Part shown: piece after piece, positions 52,476-61,079 of the stretch | Numbering within the stretch: position 1 is the stretch's first letter | Layout: the number at the start of each line of letters is the position of its first letter | NCBI GenBank assembly: GCA_934567355.1 | Contig: CAKTJC010000006.1 | Span: 40,035 to 104,034 of the forward strand | DNA from: an uncultured Oscillospiraceae bacterium | Lineage (GTDB): Bacteria > Bacillota > Clostridia > Oscillospirales > Oscillospiraceae | Direction of reading: 5' to 3' | DNA length: 64,000 bases | Notes under the pieces: generated by a model | Told to the model about the DNA's origin: nothing | Seen by the model: the letters and a program-made list of their open reading frames with translations, nothing else | The model's database searches: none | Position numbers and translations under genes: made by a program

Positions 52476-53313
52476 ATGGAAAATGTGACCATACAGCCGT
52501 ACACCTGCAAGGAGCCGATCACGATGATCGGTATGGAAGCTGGGATCTGCTGGGGCGCAGATATTCAGAACAACGAGAAAAACTATCGCAGAGGCCTTGA
52601 CTGCCTGTCAAGCGGGCATGGGCGGACTTCAAGTTTCCGGATATTTATCTGATGCTCGAAGGCTATTCTGCGCGAGTGATCCGCAAGTGGTACACCCACA
52701 TTGGCGGGCAACCGACACGCCTACAGGCCAGTACGCGATACATTGACTATGAACACGGCTTTTCCTATGTGACGCGCCGAGTATTTCTGGAAACACAGAA
52801 GCAAAGACAGTTTATGACGAGATGATGAAAAGCATTTCGAACCACTTAGCGCGTCTCGATGCGATTGGAATTCCACGAGAAGATTCGGCGCTCGGTCTCC
52901 CACTCGGTATGGAAACGACGATCGTTTGCAAACATAATCTGCGAAACCTGATCGATATGTCACACCAGCGGATGTGCAGCCGCGCTTACCACGAATTTAG
53001 GGAACCTCTGAATAAATCGTCTTCGGCTGGACGGCGAATCTTTTGCCCCACCCGTGCAGTTCTGAAAGCGGGAAATACACAAAGTATTCCTCCGCTTTCA
53101 GAACTTTCGGCTGAGACAAAATCTTCTGCCGCCAGCTCTTGCCGATTTAATCAGAGCTTCCTTAGACATTTGTTTTCGGATATATGCGCAGCGCTCAGCG
53201 CCTATTCTGAGCAATGGGAGTATGTTGTATCCCATTATTTCATGCCAAAATGCAGAGCCGTCGGTTATTGTGCAGAAAAGCACAGTTGTGGATTGATGCC
53301 TGCGGAAAAATAA
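52476..53313 (+). pseudogene. thyX: Broken thymidylate synthase ThyX, interrupted by palindromic element
   Basis: The frame opening at 52476 (ENVTIQPYTCKEPITMIG) begins a ThyX protein. The YTHIGG and PTRLQASTRYIDY (RHR-like flavin/dUMP motif region) parts lie in another frame from about 52620. The last part (from about 52780) is in a third frame ending KCRAVGYCAEKHSCG. So two frameshifts break it. In addition the MITE-like element at 53001-53161 splits the codons for AYHEFR and FSDICAAL. Removing the element plus one TTAG restores the joint exactly. The gene lies between nrdG and nrdD, a deoxynucleotide-synthesis context. Products would be non-functional. Confidence 0.88.
53001..53161. mobile_element. 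MITE-like palindromic element, copy 4, in thyX
   Basis: A 161-base copy with ends GGAACCTCTGAATAAATCG and CGATTTAATCAGAGCTTCC, flanked by TTAG on both sides (52997-53000, 53162-53165). Arms AGTTCTGAAAGCGG and CCGCTTTCAGAACT pair. Element plus duplication add 165 bases, or 55 codons, with no stop in the thyX frame. Confidence 0.9.
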
Positions 53314-53351
53314 AGATATTCCGACACAACACAAAGGGAGGAAAAGAACAA

Positions 53352-55721
53352 ATGTATCATGTCATCAAGCGCGATGGGAGTATTGCGGAATTTCATCTGG
53401 ATCGGATCTCCGACGCGATCATAAAGGCATTTGAAGCTACAAAGATTCCCTATACACATGACATCATTGATCTGCTGGCTTTACAGGTCACCGCTGATTT
53501 TTCTTGGAAGGTCAGGGATAATGCCGTTGCAGTCGAAGCCATTCAGGACAGTGTGGAGGCCGTCCTGCAAAAAGCAGGGTATTCCGAGGTGGCAAAGGCC
53601 TATATTCTCTATCGGAAAAACCACGAGAAGCTCCGCAAGATGCGGTCGACCATTCTGGACTATAAAAAGCTCGTTGACGGCTATCTGAAGGTGTCGGACT
53701 GGCGCGTCAAGGAGAACTCCACTGTGACCTATTCGGTCGGAGGGCTGATTCTGTCCAATTCCGGATCAATTACGGCAAATTACTGGCTCAGTGAGATCTA
53801 TGATGAAGAAATCGCGGACGCGCACCGCAGCGCAGCCATTCACATCCACGATCTGTCCATGCTGACCGGATACTGCGCCGGATGGAGCCTGCGCCAGCTC
53901 ATTCAGGAGGGGCTTGGCGGCATTCCCGGAAAGATCACGAGCGCACCGGCAAAGCATCTGGCGACGCTCTGCAACCAGATGGTGAATTTTTTGGGGATCA
54001 TGCAGAACGAATGGGCAGGCGCGCAGGCGTTTTCCAGCTTTGACACATATCTTGCGCCGTTTGTAAAGGCGGACCGGCTCAGCTATGAGGAGGTCAAGCA
54101 CTGTATCGAGAGCTTCGTCTACGGCGTCAATACGCCGAGCCGCTGGGGGACGCAGGCTCCGTTTTCCAACATCACGCTGGACTGGACGGTGCCTGCCGAC
54201 ATGGAGGATCAGCTCTGTATCGTCGGTGGAAGGGAACAGAGCTACACCTACGGCGATTGCAAAGCAGAGATGGATATGGTCAACCGCGCATTTATCGAAG
54301 TGATGCTCGAAGGCGATGCAGACGGACGCGGATTCCAGTATCCGATCCCGACCTATTCCATCACAAAGGATTTTAATTGGAGCGAGACCGATAATAACCG
54401 GCTTCTTTTTGAAATGACCGCAAAATACGGGACGCCGTATTTCTCGAATTATGTGAACTCGGATATGCAGCCGTCAGACGTCCGCAGTATGTGCTGCCGC
54501 CTCCGGCTAGACCTGCGGGAGCTTCGGCGGAAAAGCGGTGGCTATTTCGGCAGTGGGGAATCGACCGGTTCCGTCGGCGTCGTAACGATCAATTTGCCGC
54601 AGATCGCATACCTATCCAAAAATGAAGCGGATTTTTTTGCACGTCTCGACCGGCTGATGGATATTTCGGCCAGAAGCCTGAAGATCAAGCGAACAACGAT
54701 CGAAAAGCTGCTGGAGGAGGGACTGTACCCCTACACCAAACGTTATCTTGGAAATTTCAAGAACCATTTTTCCACGATCGGCCTGATTGGGATGAATGAA
54801 GCCGGACTGAACGCCGCGTGGCTCGGAACGGATCTGACACATATGCAGACGCAGGCGTTTGCGGTCCGGGTGCTTCGGCATATGCGCGAACGGCTGTCCG
54901 ATTATCAGGAGCAGTACGGTGACCTTTATAATCTGGAGGCAACTCCGGCGGAATCGACAAGCTACCGTCTGGCAAAGCACGATAAAGAACGCTTCCCTGA
55001 CATCCGCACTGCACACGAAGGCGCGACGCCGTATTATACAAATTCCAGCCATCTGCCGGTCGGCTGCACGGACGACGTATTTGAGGCGCTGGATATTCAG
55101 GATCATCTGCAGACGCTCTATACAAGCGGAACGGTCTTCCATACGTTTCTCGGTGAGAAGCTTCCGGATTGGAAAGCGGCTGCCGCACTCGTCCGGAAGA
55201 TTGCTGAAAATTACAAGCTTCCGTACTACACGATCTCTCCGACCTACTCCATCTGCGCCGATCATGGGTATCTCAACGGAGAGCAGACGCTCTGCCCAAT
55301 CTGCGGAAAACCGACGGAGGTCTATAGCCGGATCACAGGCTATTACCGTCCAGTTCAGAACTGGAACACCGGAAAGCATCAGGAATTTGAGGATCGCAGA
55401 ACCTATCACATTACGACAGAAATGGTCACAGCCGCATCTGCCCCTGAACAGGCTGCACCGCAGCACATCGAATCCGCTGCGTCAGACGGCGAGGCTACGC
55501 TCTATGTGACGGCGACCTGTCCGAATTGCAGGTTCATCAAACCGCTGCTGCAAAAGGCAGGCGTTTCCTATCAGGAAAAAGATGCGGCGGCATATGTGGA
55601 GGAGGCACGCAGTCTGGGAATCCGGCAGGCGCCAACGCTGGTTCTTCATGCGCAGCCGCCGGTTATTCTGTCCGGCGTCACGCAGATCAAGACGTGGCTG
55701 AAGGAGCGGGGAAATGGTTGA
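53352..55721 (+). CDS. nrdD: Anaerobic ribonucleotide reductase with C-terminal glutaredoxin-like domain
   Basis: 789 residues. An ATP-cone (about residues 3-90) precedes the class III core. The zinc-binding CADHGYLNGEQTLCPICGK and the glycyl-radical segment RITGYYRPVQ are both intact. After residue 700 a domain of about 75 residues with CPNC (TLYVTATCPNCRFIKPLLQKAG ... APTLVLH) is attached, a glutaredoxin/thioredoxin-like donor. This suggests a NrdD that is reduced by a disulfide protein rather than by formate. The ATG has GGGAGG upstream. The truncated trxB follows with an eight-base overlap. Confidence 0.92.
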   Translation: MYHVIKRDGSIAEFHLDRISDAIIKAFEATKIPYTHDIIDLLALQVTADFSWKVRDNAVAVEAIQDSVEAVLQKAGYSEVAKAYILYRKNHEKLRKMRSTILDYKKLVDGYLKVSDWRVKENSTVTYSVGGLILSNSGSITANYWLSEIYDEEIADAHRSAAIHIHDLSMLTGYCAGWSLRQLIQEGLGGIPGKITSAPAKHLATLCNQMVNFLGIMQNEWAGAQAFSSFDTYLAPFVKADRLSYEEVKHCIESFVYGVNTPSRWGTQAPFSNITLDWTVPADMEDQLCIVGGREQSYTYGDCKAEMDMVNRAFIEVMLEGDADGRGFQYPIPTYSITKDFNWSETDNNRLLFEMTAKYGTPYFSNYVNSDMQPSDVRSMCCRLRLDLRELRRKSGGYFGSGESTGSVGVVTINLPQIAYLSKNEADFFARLDRLMDISARSLKIKRTTIEKLLEEGLYPYTKRYLGNFKNHFSTIGLIGMNEAGLNAAWLGTDLTHMQTQAFAVRVLRHMRERLSDYQEQYGDLYNLEATPAESTSYRLAKHDKERFPDIRTAHEGATPYYTNSSHLPVGCTDDVFEALDIQDHLQTLYTSGTVFHTFLGEKLPDWKAAAALVRKIAENYKLPYYTISPTYSICADHGYLNGEQTLCPICGKPTEVYSRITGYYRPVQNWNTGKHQEFEDRRTYHITTEMVTAASAPEQAAPQHIESAASDGEATLYVTATCPNCRFIKPLLQKAGVSYQEKDAAAYVEEARSLGIRQAPTLVLHAQPPVILSGVTQIKTWLKERGNG

Positions 55722-56136
55722 TGTTCTGATCATAGGCGCAGGGGCGGCAGGTCTGACGGCGGCGCTCTATGCCGCGCGCGCCGGACGGCAAAGCAATCTT
55801 CACATCCAGGTAAACACACATATCCAGTCGCTGCAGGCGGCAAACGGGGCGCTGACAGGGCTTGTCCTGCATAATTTGCAGAACGAAACGGAATCGATTC
55901 CGGTAAGCGGCCTGTTCGTCGCGTTCGGCAGACAGCCGGACACGGCTCTGCTCGCGCCACTCGCCGTGCTGGATGAACAGGGCTATGTCTGCACGGATGC
56001 GCAGATGCAGACCGCTGTCCCGGGACTGTTCGCTGCGGGTGATTGCCGGAAGAAGACGGTGCGCCAGCTGACGACTGCCGTTTCCGATGGCACGATCGCC
56101 GCGGTCTGCGCCTGTGAAGCCCTCACGCACACCTGA
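55714..56136 (+). pseudogene. trxB: Thioredoxin reductase with internal deletion
   Basis: A 140-residue frame. Residues 1-26 carry the FAD GxGxxG motif (VLIIGAGAAGLTAALYAARAG). It then jumps directly to the C-terminal region (FVAFGRQPDTALLAPL, GLFAAGDCRKKTVRQL), normally about 170 residues later. The redox CxxC and the whole NADPH domain are missing, so it cannot be an active reductase. The joint near 55792 keeps the frame. It is next to nrdD, consistent with a former NrdD reductant. Confidence 0.85.
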
Positions 56137-56141
56137 CAGAG

Positions 56142-56171
56142 CCGGTCACCTGAAATCTTTCAGGTGACCGG
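56142..56171. terminator. Bidirectional hairpin between trxB remnant and lysR remnant
   Basis: Perfect 14-bp stem CCGGTCACCTGAAA with its complement, two-base loop, between convergent genes. No T-run, so efficiency is uncertain. Confidence 0.65.
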
Positions 56172-56189
56172 TGATTCTATTTCAGAGTA

Positions 56190-57005
56190 TTATTTTCTTG
56201 TTCTGCACAGGACAAATTCTCGGAAATTCTGTATGACCGGCGGCTGATATATATTACTGCTGCAGATCATGCAGAACTCGCGCTCCCATATAGGGTGTGT
56301 GATTTTGATAATATGTACGTCCATCTGCGTGAGCAGCTGCATATACGGTACGACCGCAATTCCGAACCCCTGCGCGACGAGCCCCGCAATCACCTGATCC
56401 TCCTGCGTTTCATAGGCAATTTGCGGAGCGGCATGGATCTTCTCAAACAACCCGTCGATGATGTGCCGTAAACCGGCATCTTTGGAGAAGAATATCTGCG
56501 GATAAGGAAGCGCTTCCGCCAGATCAATCGATTCTTTTCCGGCAAGCGGGTGTCCATGCGGTACGATCAGGACTAGATCCTGATGTCCGACGACTTCAGA
56601 CGTCAGGTTCGCGTCCTCAGAAGGGCGTGACGCAAAAACAAGATCCAGCTTCCGCTCGCGCAGTGCTTGCAGAAGTGCGCCGGTCGACCCGACTTGAAAT
56701 GTGAATCGGATATTTTTTTCCGGATGTTCAAGTAAAAACGCACGGGCAAGTTCCGGTACAAACTCCACACCCAACGTCCGCAGAAGCCCCAGCCGGATCA
56801 GGTCCTCGCCGCAGCTGACACGCTGCAGTTCTTCGATCCCGGCATCCAATTCCAAGTGCCTGTTCCGTGCAGTCCAGAAATTGCCTGCCATACTGTGTTA
56901 ATACGGTGCCCCGTCCGCTTTTCTCGAACAGCGGCACGCCAAGCTCCCGCTCTAACTGTGCGATCGCATGGCTGAGCGTCGGCTGCTGTCCAATCTGCTG
57001 GAGGA
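56190..57005 (-). pseudogene. Truncated and frameshifted LysR-family regulator
   Basis: The C-terminal effector domain (RLGLLRTLGVEFVPELARAFLLEHP ... VPHGHPLAGKESIDLAEALPYPQIFF) is intact to the stop. The DNA-binding part (QQPTLSHAIAQLERELGVPLFEKSGRGTVLTQYG) lies in a different frame, with a shift near 56855. The first 20 or so codons of the HTH are missing; the sequence runs straight into the crp-type fragment on the other strand. It is therefore a remnant. Confidence 0.8.
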
Positions 57006-57270
57006 AATTTCGGCAAAATACTGGGCGCTGCAGGCCCATATCCGCCTCCTGTCCATCCCGGACGGGCGGACGAGACTGGAAGCGTATCTGCAGCAGGAGG
57101 CCCGGAAAACGGGCGAGATCGTCTGCACCGGCATGACGCGTGAGCAGATGGCCCGCTATCTGGGGATGAACCGCAGCGCCCTTTCCCGCCTGCTCGGCGC
57201 CATGCAGCGCGAGGACCGCATCGAGCTCCGCCGCGGAGATATCCGACTTTTGAAATATATCGAAACGTGA
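56968..57270 (+). pseudogene. C-terminal half of a Crp/Fnr-family regulator
   Basis: The readable 100 codons encode the dimer helix (RRLLSNLLEEISAKYWALQAHIRLLS) and the HTH (REQMARYLGMNRSALSRLLGAMQREDRI) of a Crp/Fnr protein. The N-terminal cyclic-nucleotide-like sensor domain is missing. An ATG opens the frame but lies within the overlap with the lysR remnant. It adjoins the hydrogenase operon and may once have regulated it. Confidence 0.75.
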
Positions 57271-57325
57271 ATAAGCGGTCCTCAAAAGAAGAATGGCCGT
57301 TTCAGAAAAATCTTATCGATACATA

Positions 57326-57395
57326 TTGACTTGTATTTGGCGGATATGCTATGATTTATTTATATTAAAAATATTTCTATTTATATCATAAATAG
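57326..57395 (+). promoter_or_regulatory. Promoter and palindrome of the hydrogenase operon
   Basis: TTGACT (57326-57331) and TATGAT (57350-57355) are 18 bases apart. A perfect palindrome CTATTTAT-ATC-ATAAATAG (57377-57395) follows at about +15 and could be an operator. The leader is strongly AT-rich. Confidence 0.65.
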
Positions 57396-57433
57396 TATAA
57401 TCAGACTAGAAAAACAGAAGGAGTGAGCCAGCC

Positions 57434-59269
57434 TTGAGCAGATTGGATATCAAAACCGCAAGCAAGGCCCAGACGGTCGTCGACCGCCTTTACAAGGACA
57501 TGGAGCGCAGGATCGCGTCCAGCCCTCCGGGTCTGTGTCCCATCGACATGTCCCTGACCTTTTTACAGCTCTGCCACGCGCAGTCCTGCGGCAAATGCGT
57601 GCCCTGCCGCATCGGACTCGGACAGCTTGCCGCGCTAATGGGGCAGGTGCTCGACGGAACGGGCACGATGCTGACGATCGACACCATTGAAAAAACGGCG
57701 CGGGCCATTGTCGCCTCTGCCGACTGCGCCATCGGCCGCGACGCGGCGCAGCTCGTCCTGAGCGGCTTTGAGGGCTTCCGGGACGACTATGTGAATCATG
57801 TCCAGCACCACCGCTGTCTGGCGTCGCTTCAGAACCCCGTGCCCTGCGTGTCGCTCTGTCCCGCGGGTGTGGACGTGCCGGGCTATGTCGCGCTGGTGCG
57901 CGAGGGGCGGTACGCGGACGCCGTGCGCCTGATTCGCAAGGATAATCCCATGCCGACCGCCTGCGCGTACATCTGCGAGCACCCGTGCGAGGCGCGCTGC
58001 CGCCGCAACATGGTCGACGCACCCATCAACATCCGGGGCCTCAAGCGCTACGCGGTCGACCATGCGGGCAACGTCCCGAATCCCGCCTGCGGAGAAGTGA
58101 CCGGCAAGCGCGTCGCCATCATCGGCGGCGGCCCGAGCGGCCTTTCCTGCGCGTATTATCTGCGCCTGATGGGTCACAGTGTCACCATTTTTGAGGAGAA
58201 GAAGCAGCTTGGCGGTATGCTCCGCTATGGCATCCCCGCCTACCGCTTCCCGCGTGAAAAGCTTGACGCGGAGATCGAGTCCATTTTGTCCACCGGCGTT
58301 GAGGTACATACCGGCGTGACGGTCGGAAAGGACATTTCCTTCGAGCAGCTGCACAAGGATTACGACTGCCTCTATGTCGCCATCGGCGCGCATACGGACA
58401 AGAAAACCGGCATTCCCGGCGAGGACAGCAAAAACGTTATGTCCGCCGTCGAAATGCTACGCGCCATCGGCGACGATATCATGCCGGACTTCACCGGCAA
58501 GCGCGTCGTGGTCATCGGCGGCGGCAACGTGGCGATGGACGTGACGAGAAGCTCCGTGCGTCTGGGAGCCGCCAGCGTGACCTGCGTCTATCGCCGCAGA
58601 ATTGCGGACATGACCGCGCTTCCCGACGAGGTGCAGGGCGCGATTGCAGAAGGCGCGGAAATCCGCGAGCTTTGCGCGCCGGTGCGCATCGAGTCAAACG
58701 AAGCCGGCGAGACGGTCGCCCTCTGGGTTCAGCCACAAATTATCGGCTTTGCCGACAAGACCGGCCGACCCCGTCCGGAGAAGGCGGATATGCCCGAAGA
58801 TCGGATTCCGGCAGACATCATCGTTGTGGCAATCGGTCAGGGCGTCGAGATTGCAGGTTTTGAGCAGGCCGGTATCCCCATCAAACGCGGCACGTTTATG
58901 GCCGCAAGCTCCAGCCAGATCGACAACATGGAGACCGTCTTTGCCGGCGGCGACTGCGTGACCGGCCCGGCTACCGCCATCCGCGCAATCGCGGCGGGCA
59001 AGGTCGCGGCAGCCAACATCGACGAGCAGCTCGGCTTCCACCACGAAATTCGCACGGATGTGGAAATTCCCGCGCCGCATCTGGATGTCTGTCCCGCACG
59101 CGGGCGCGTCAACACGAAAGAGCGCGAGGCCGCCGCGCGCAAATGCGATTTTGAAGACATCGAATACGGCATGACACACGAGGAAGCCTGCGCGGAGAGC
59201 GGCCGCTGCCTACGCTGCGACCACTTCGGCTATGGCATTTTCAAGGGAGGGAGGATCGAAAGATGGTAA
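57434..59269 (+). CDS. NuoF-type Fe-S domain fused to GltD-like flavoprotein
   Basis: 611 residues, starting at TTG with AAGGAG ten bases upstream. Residues about 40-110 resemble the NuoF/HydB 4Fe-4S domain (CHAQSCGKCVPCRIG). The rest is GltD/NfnB-like: an Fe-S region with CPAGVDVPGYV and CEHPCEARCRR, an FAD motif VAIIGGGPSGLSCAYYL, and an NAD(P) motif VVVIGGGNVAMD, ending AGGDCVTGPATAIRA. It overlaps the hydrogenase start by seven bases, so it is surely its redox partner, most likely exchanging electrons with NAD(P)H. Confidence 0.85.
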   Translation: MSRLDIKTASKAQTVVDRLYKDMERRIASSPPGLCPIDMSLTFLQLCHAQSCGKCVPCRIGLGQLAALMGQVLDGTGTMLTIDTIEKTARAIVASADCAIGRDAAQLVLSGFEGFRDDYVNHVQHHRCLASLQNPVPCVSLCPAGVDVPGYVALVREGRYADAVRLIRKDNPMPTACAYICEHPCEARCRRNMVDAPINIRGLKRYAVDHAGNVPNPACGEVTGKRVAIIGGGPSGLSCAYYLRLMGHSVTIFEEKKQLGGMLRYGIPAYRFPREKLDAEIESILSTGVEVHTGVTVGKDISFEQLHKDYDCLYVAIGAHTDKKTGIPGEDSKNVMSAVEMLRAIGDDIMPDFTGKRVVVIGGGNVAMDVTRSSVRLGAASVTCVYRRRIADMTALPDEVQGAIAEGAEIRELCAPVRIESNEAGETVALWVQPQIIGFADKTGRPRPEKADMPEDRIPADIIVVAIGQGVEIAGFEQAGIPIKRGTFMAASSSQIDNMETVFAGGDCVTGPATAIRAIAAGKVAAANIDEQLGFHHEIRTDVEIPAPHLDVCPARGRVNTKEREAAARKCDFEDIEYGMTHEEACAESGRCLRCDHFGYGIFKGGRIERW

Positions 59270-60999
59270 CATTGACGATCAACGGCAAAGCCGTCTGCGT
59301 GCCGGAGGGAACCAGCATTCTGGAAGCGGCGCGCACGGTCAATATCGAAATTCCGACGCTCTGCTATCTCAAGGACCTCAACGAGATCGGTGCCTGCCGC
59401 ATCTGCATGGTCGAGGTCGAGGGACAGGACACGCTTGTTGCCGCATGCGACAATGAGGTGCACGAGGGGATGGTCGTCCACACGAATTCCCAGAAGGTGC
59501 GCATGACGCGGCGCGTGAATCTCCAGCTGCTGCTCAGTCAGCACGAGGTGAACTGCGTCAAGTGTACGCGCAGCGGCAACTGCAAGCTCCAGAAGCTCGC
59601 CAACGACTATAACCTGCTCGGCGCGCCCTATCAGAAAAAGCTGCGCCCAGCCTCTGTCGATTATTCCGCACCCATTCTGCGCTTTGAAAACCGCTGCATC
59701 AAGTGTATGCGCTGCGTGCAGGTCTGCGATAAGATGCAGGGCGTCCATATCTGGGACCTGGTCGGCACCGGCTCCCGGACGACCGTTGGCACGGCAAGGG
59801 CAAACAGCCTGTCCGCGTCCCTCTGCACCTATTGCGGACAGTGCGTGACCCACTGTCCCGTCGGTGCGCTGGAAGAGCGCGACGATACTGACCACGTCTA
59901 TCGCATGCTCGCCGATCCCGCCCTCACGACCGTCGTGCAGATCGCGCCTGCTGTCCGCGCGGCGTGGGCGGAGTATTTCGGTCTTACGCCGGAGCAGGCC
60001 GCGCCGGGCGTTCTGGCGACCGCACTGCGGGAGCTGGGCTTCGATTATGTATTCGACACCAATTTCAGCGCCGACCTCACGATCATGGAAGAAGGCAGCG
60101 AGTTTATTGAGCGCTTCACGCACAGGGATGCGTATGCGTGGCCGATGTTCACCTCCTGCTGTCCCGGCTGGGTGCGGTTCGTGAAGGGACAGTTCCCGCA
60201 GTTCGCGAAGAATTTGTCCACGGCGAAATCGCCGCAGCAGATGTTCGGCGCGGTGGCCAAGAGCTATTTCGCGGAGAAGATCGGCGTTGACCCCAAAAAT
60301 CTCCGCGTCATCTCCGTCATGCCGTGTACGTCCAAAAAGTCGGAGGCAGCGCTTCCGACCATGAAAGACGCCTGCGGCGATCCGGATGTGGACGTGGTCA
60401 TCACCACGCGCGAACTCGTGCGGATGCTCCGCTGTTCGATGATCGACCCGGCTTCCTTGGCGGAAAGCGGTTTTGACAGTCCGCTCGGCTCCGGCACGGG
60501 CGCGGCTGTGATTTTCGGCGCAACCGGCGGCGTGATGGACGCGGCGCTTCGCAGTGCGTATTATCTTGTCACCGGCGGCAATCCCGACCCAGATGCATTT
60601 ACCGCCGTGCGCGGCATGCAGGGCTGGAAGGAAGCAAACTTCGATATCCCCGGCGCGGGCACAGTCCGCACGGCGGTCGTCAGCGGGCTTGGAAATACGA
60701 GAAAGCTCATGGAGGCCATCGCCTCCGGCCGCGTTCAGTATGACTTCGTCGAGGTCATGGCGTGCCCCGGCGGCTGCGCGGGCGGCGGCGGTCAGCCGAT
60801 CCACGACGGCGTGGAGTGCGCCGAGCAGCGCGGAAACGTTCTCTGGGGGTTGGATAAAAAGTCGGCGCTCCGCTTCTCCCACGAGAACCCCGACGTACAG
60901 GCGCTTTACGCAGATTTTTTGGATAAGCCCCTGTCTGAGCGCTCGCACCACCTGCTGCATACCAATATTGACGGCTGGCAGATGCCACAGGAGCTTTGA
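59263..60999 (+). CDS. [FeFe] hydrogenase catalytic subunit (group A2-like)
   Basis: 578 residues. Fe-S domains in order: [2Fe-2S] (LNEIGACRICMVEVEG), His-Cys cluster (HEVNCVKCTRSGNC), two [4Fe-4S] (CIKCMRCVQVC, CTYCGQCVTHCP). The H-cluster motifs are complete: TSCCPGW, MPCTSKKSEA and EVMACPGGCAGGGGQP. A small-subunit-like tail follows (LYADFLDKPLSERSHHLLH). As I recall, hydrogenases beside gltD-like genes are classed as group A2, of unsettled function. The enzyme is cytoplasmic and most likely handles H2 with NAD(P)H or ferredoxin. Confidence 0.94.
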   Translation: MVTLTINGKAVCVPEGTSILEAARTVNIEIPTLCYLKDLNEIGACRICMVEVEGQDTLVAACDNEVHEGMVVHTNSQKVRMTRRVNLQLLLSQHEVNCVKCTRSGNCKLQKLANDYNLLGAPYQKKLRPASVDYSAPILRFENRCIKCMRCVQVCDKMQGVHIWDLVGTGSRTTVGTARANSLSASLCTYCGQCVTHCPVGALEERDDTDHVYRMLADPALTTVVQIAPAVRAAWAEYFGLTPEQAAPGVLATALRELGFDYVFDTNFSADLTIMEEGSEFIERFTHRDAYAWPMFTSCCPGWVRFVKGQFPQFAKNLSTAKSPQQMFGAVAKSYFAEKIGVDPKNLRVISVMPCTSKKSEAALPTMKDACGDPDVDVVITTRELVRMLRCSMIDPASLAESGFDSPLGSGTGAAVIFGATGGVMDAALRSAYYLVTGGNPDPDAFTAVRGMQGWKEANFDIPGAGTVRTAVVSGLGNTRKLMEAIASGRVQYDFVEVMACPGGCAGGGGQPIHDGVECAEQRGNVLWGLDKKSALRFSHENPDVQALYADFLDKPLSERSHHLLHTNIDGWQMPQEL

Positions 61000-61033
61000 T
61001 CGGCGCTGGGTTCAAGGGCGCAGAGCAAATATG

Positions 61034-61068
61034 AATATGCGGGACAAGCTTGTCTTGTCCCGCATATT
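61034..61068. terminator. Terminator after the hydrogenase gene
   Basis: 15-bp stem AATATGCGGGACAAG with its complement, 5-base loop, followed by TTTTATG. It lies between convergent genes. Confidence 0.85.
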
Positions 61069-61079
61069 TTATGTTGGTA

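Noticed and set aside
53001..53161. Extra domain of a functional ThyX
   Set aside because: The extra 55 codons are an element with inverted ends and target duplication, and the gene has two other frameshifts.
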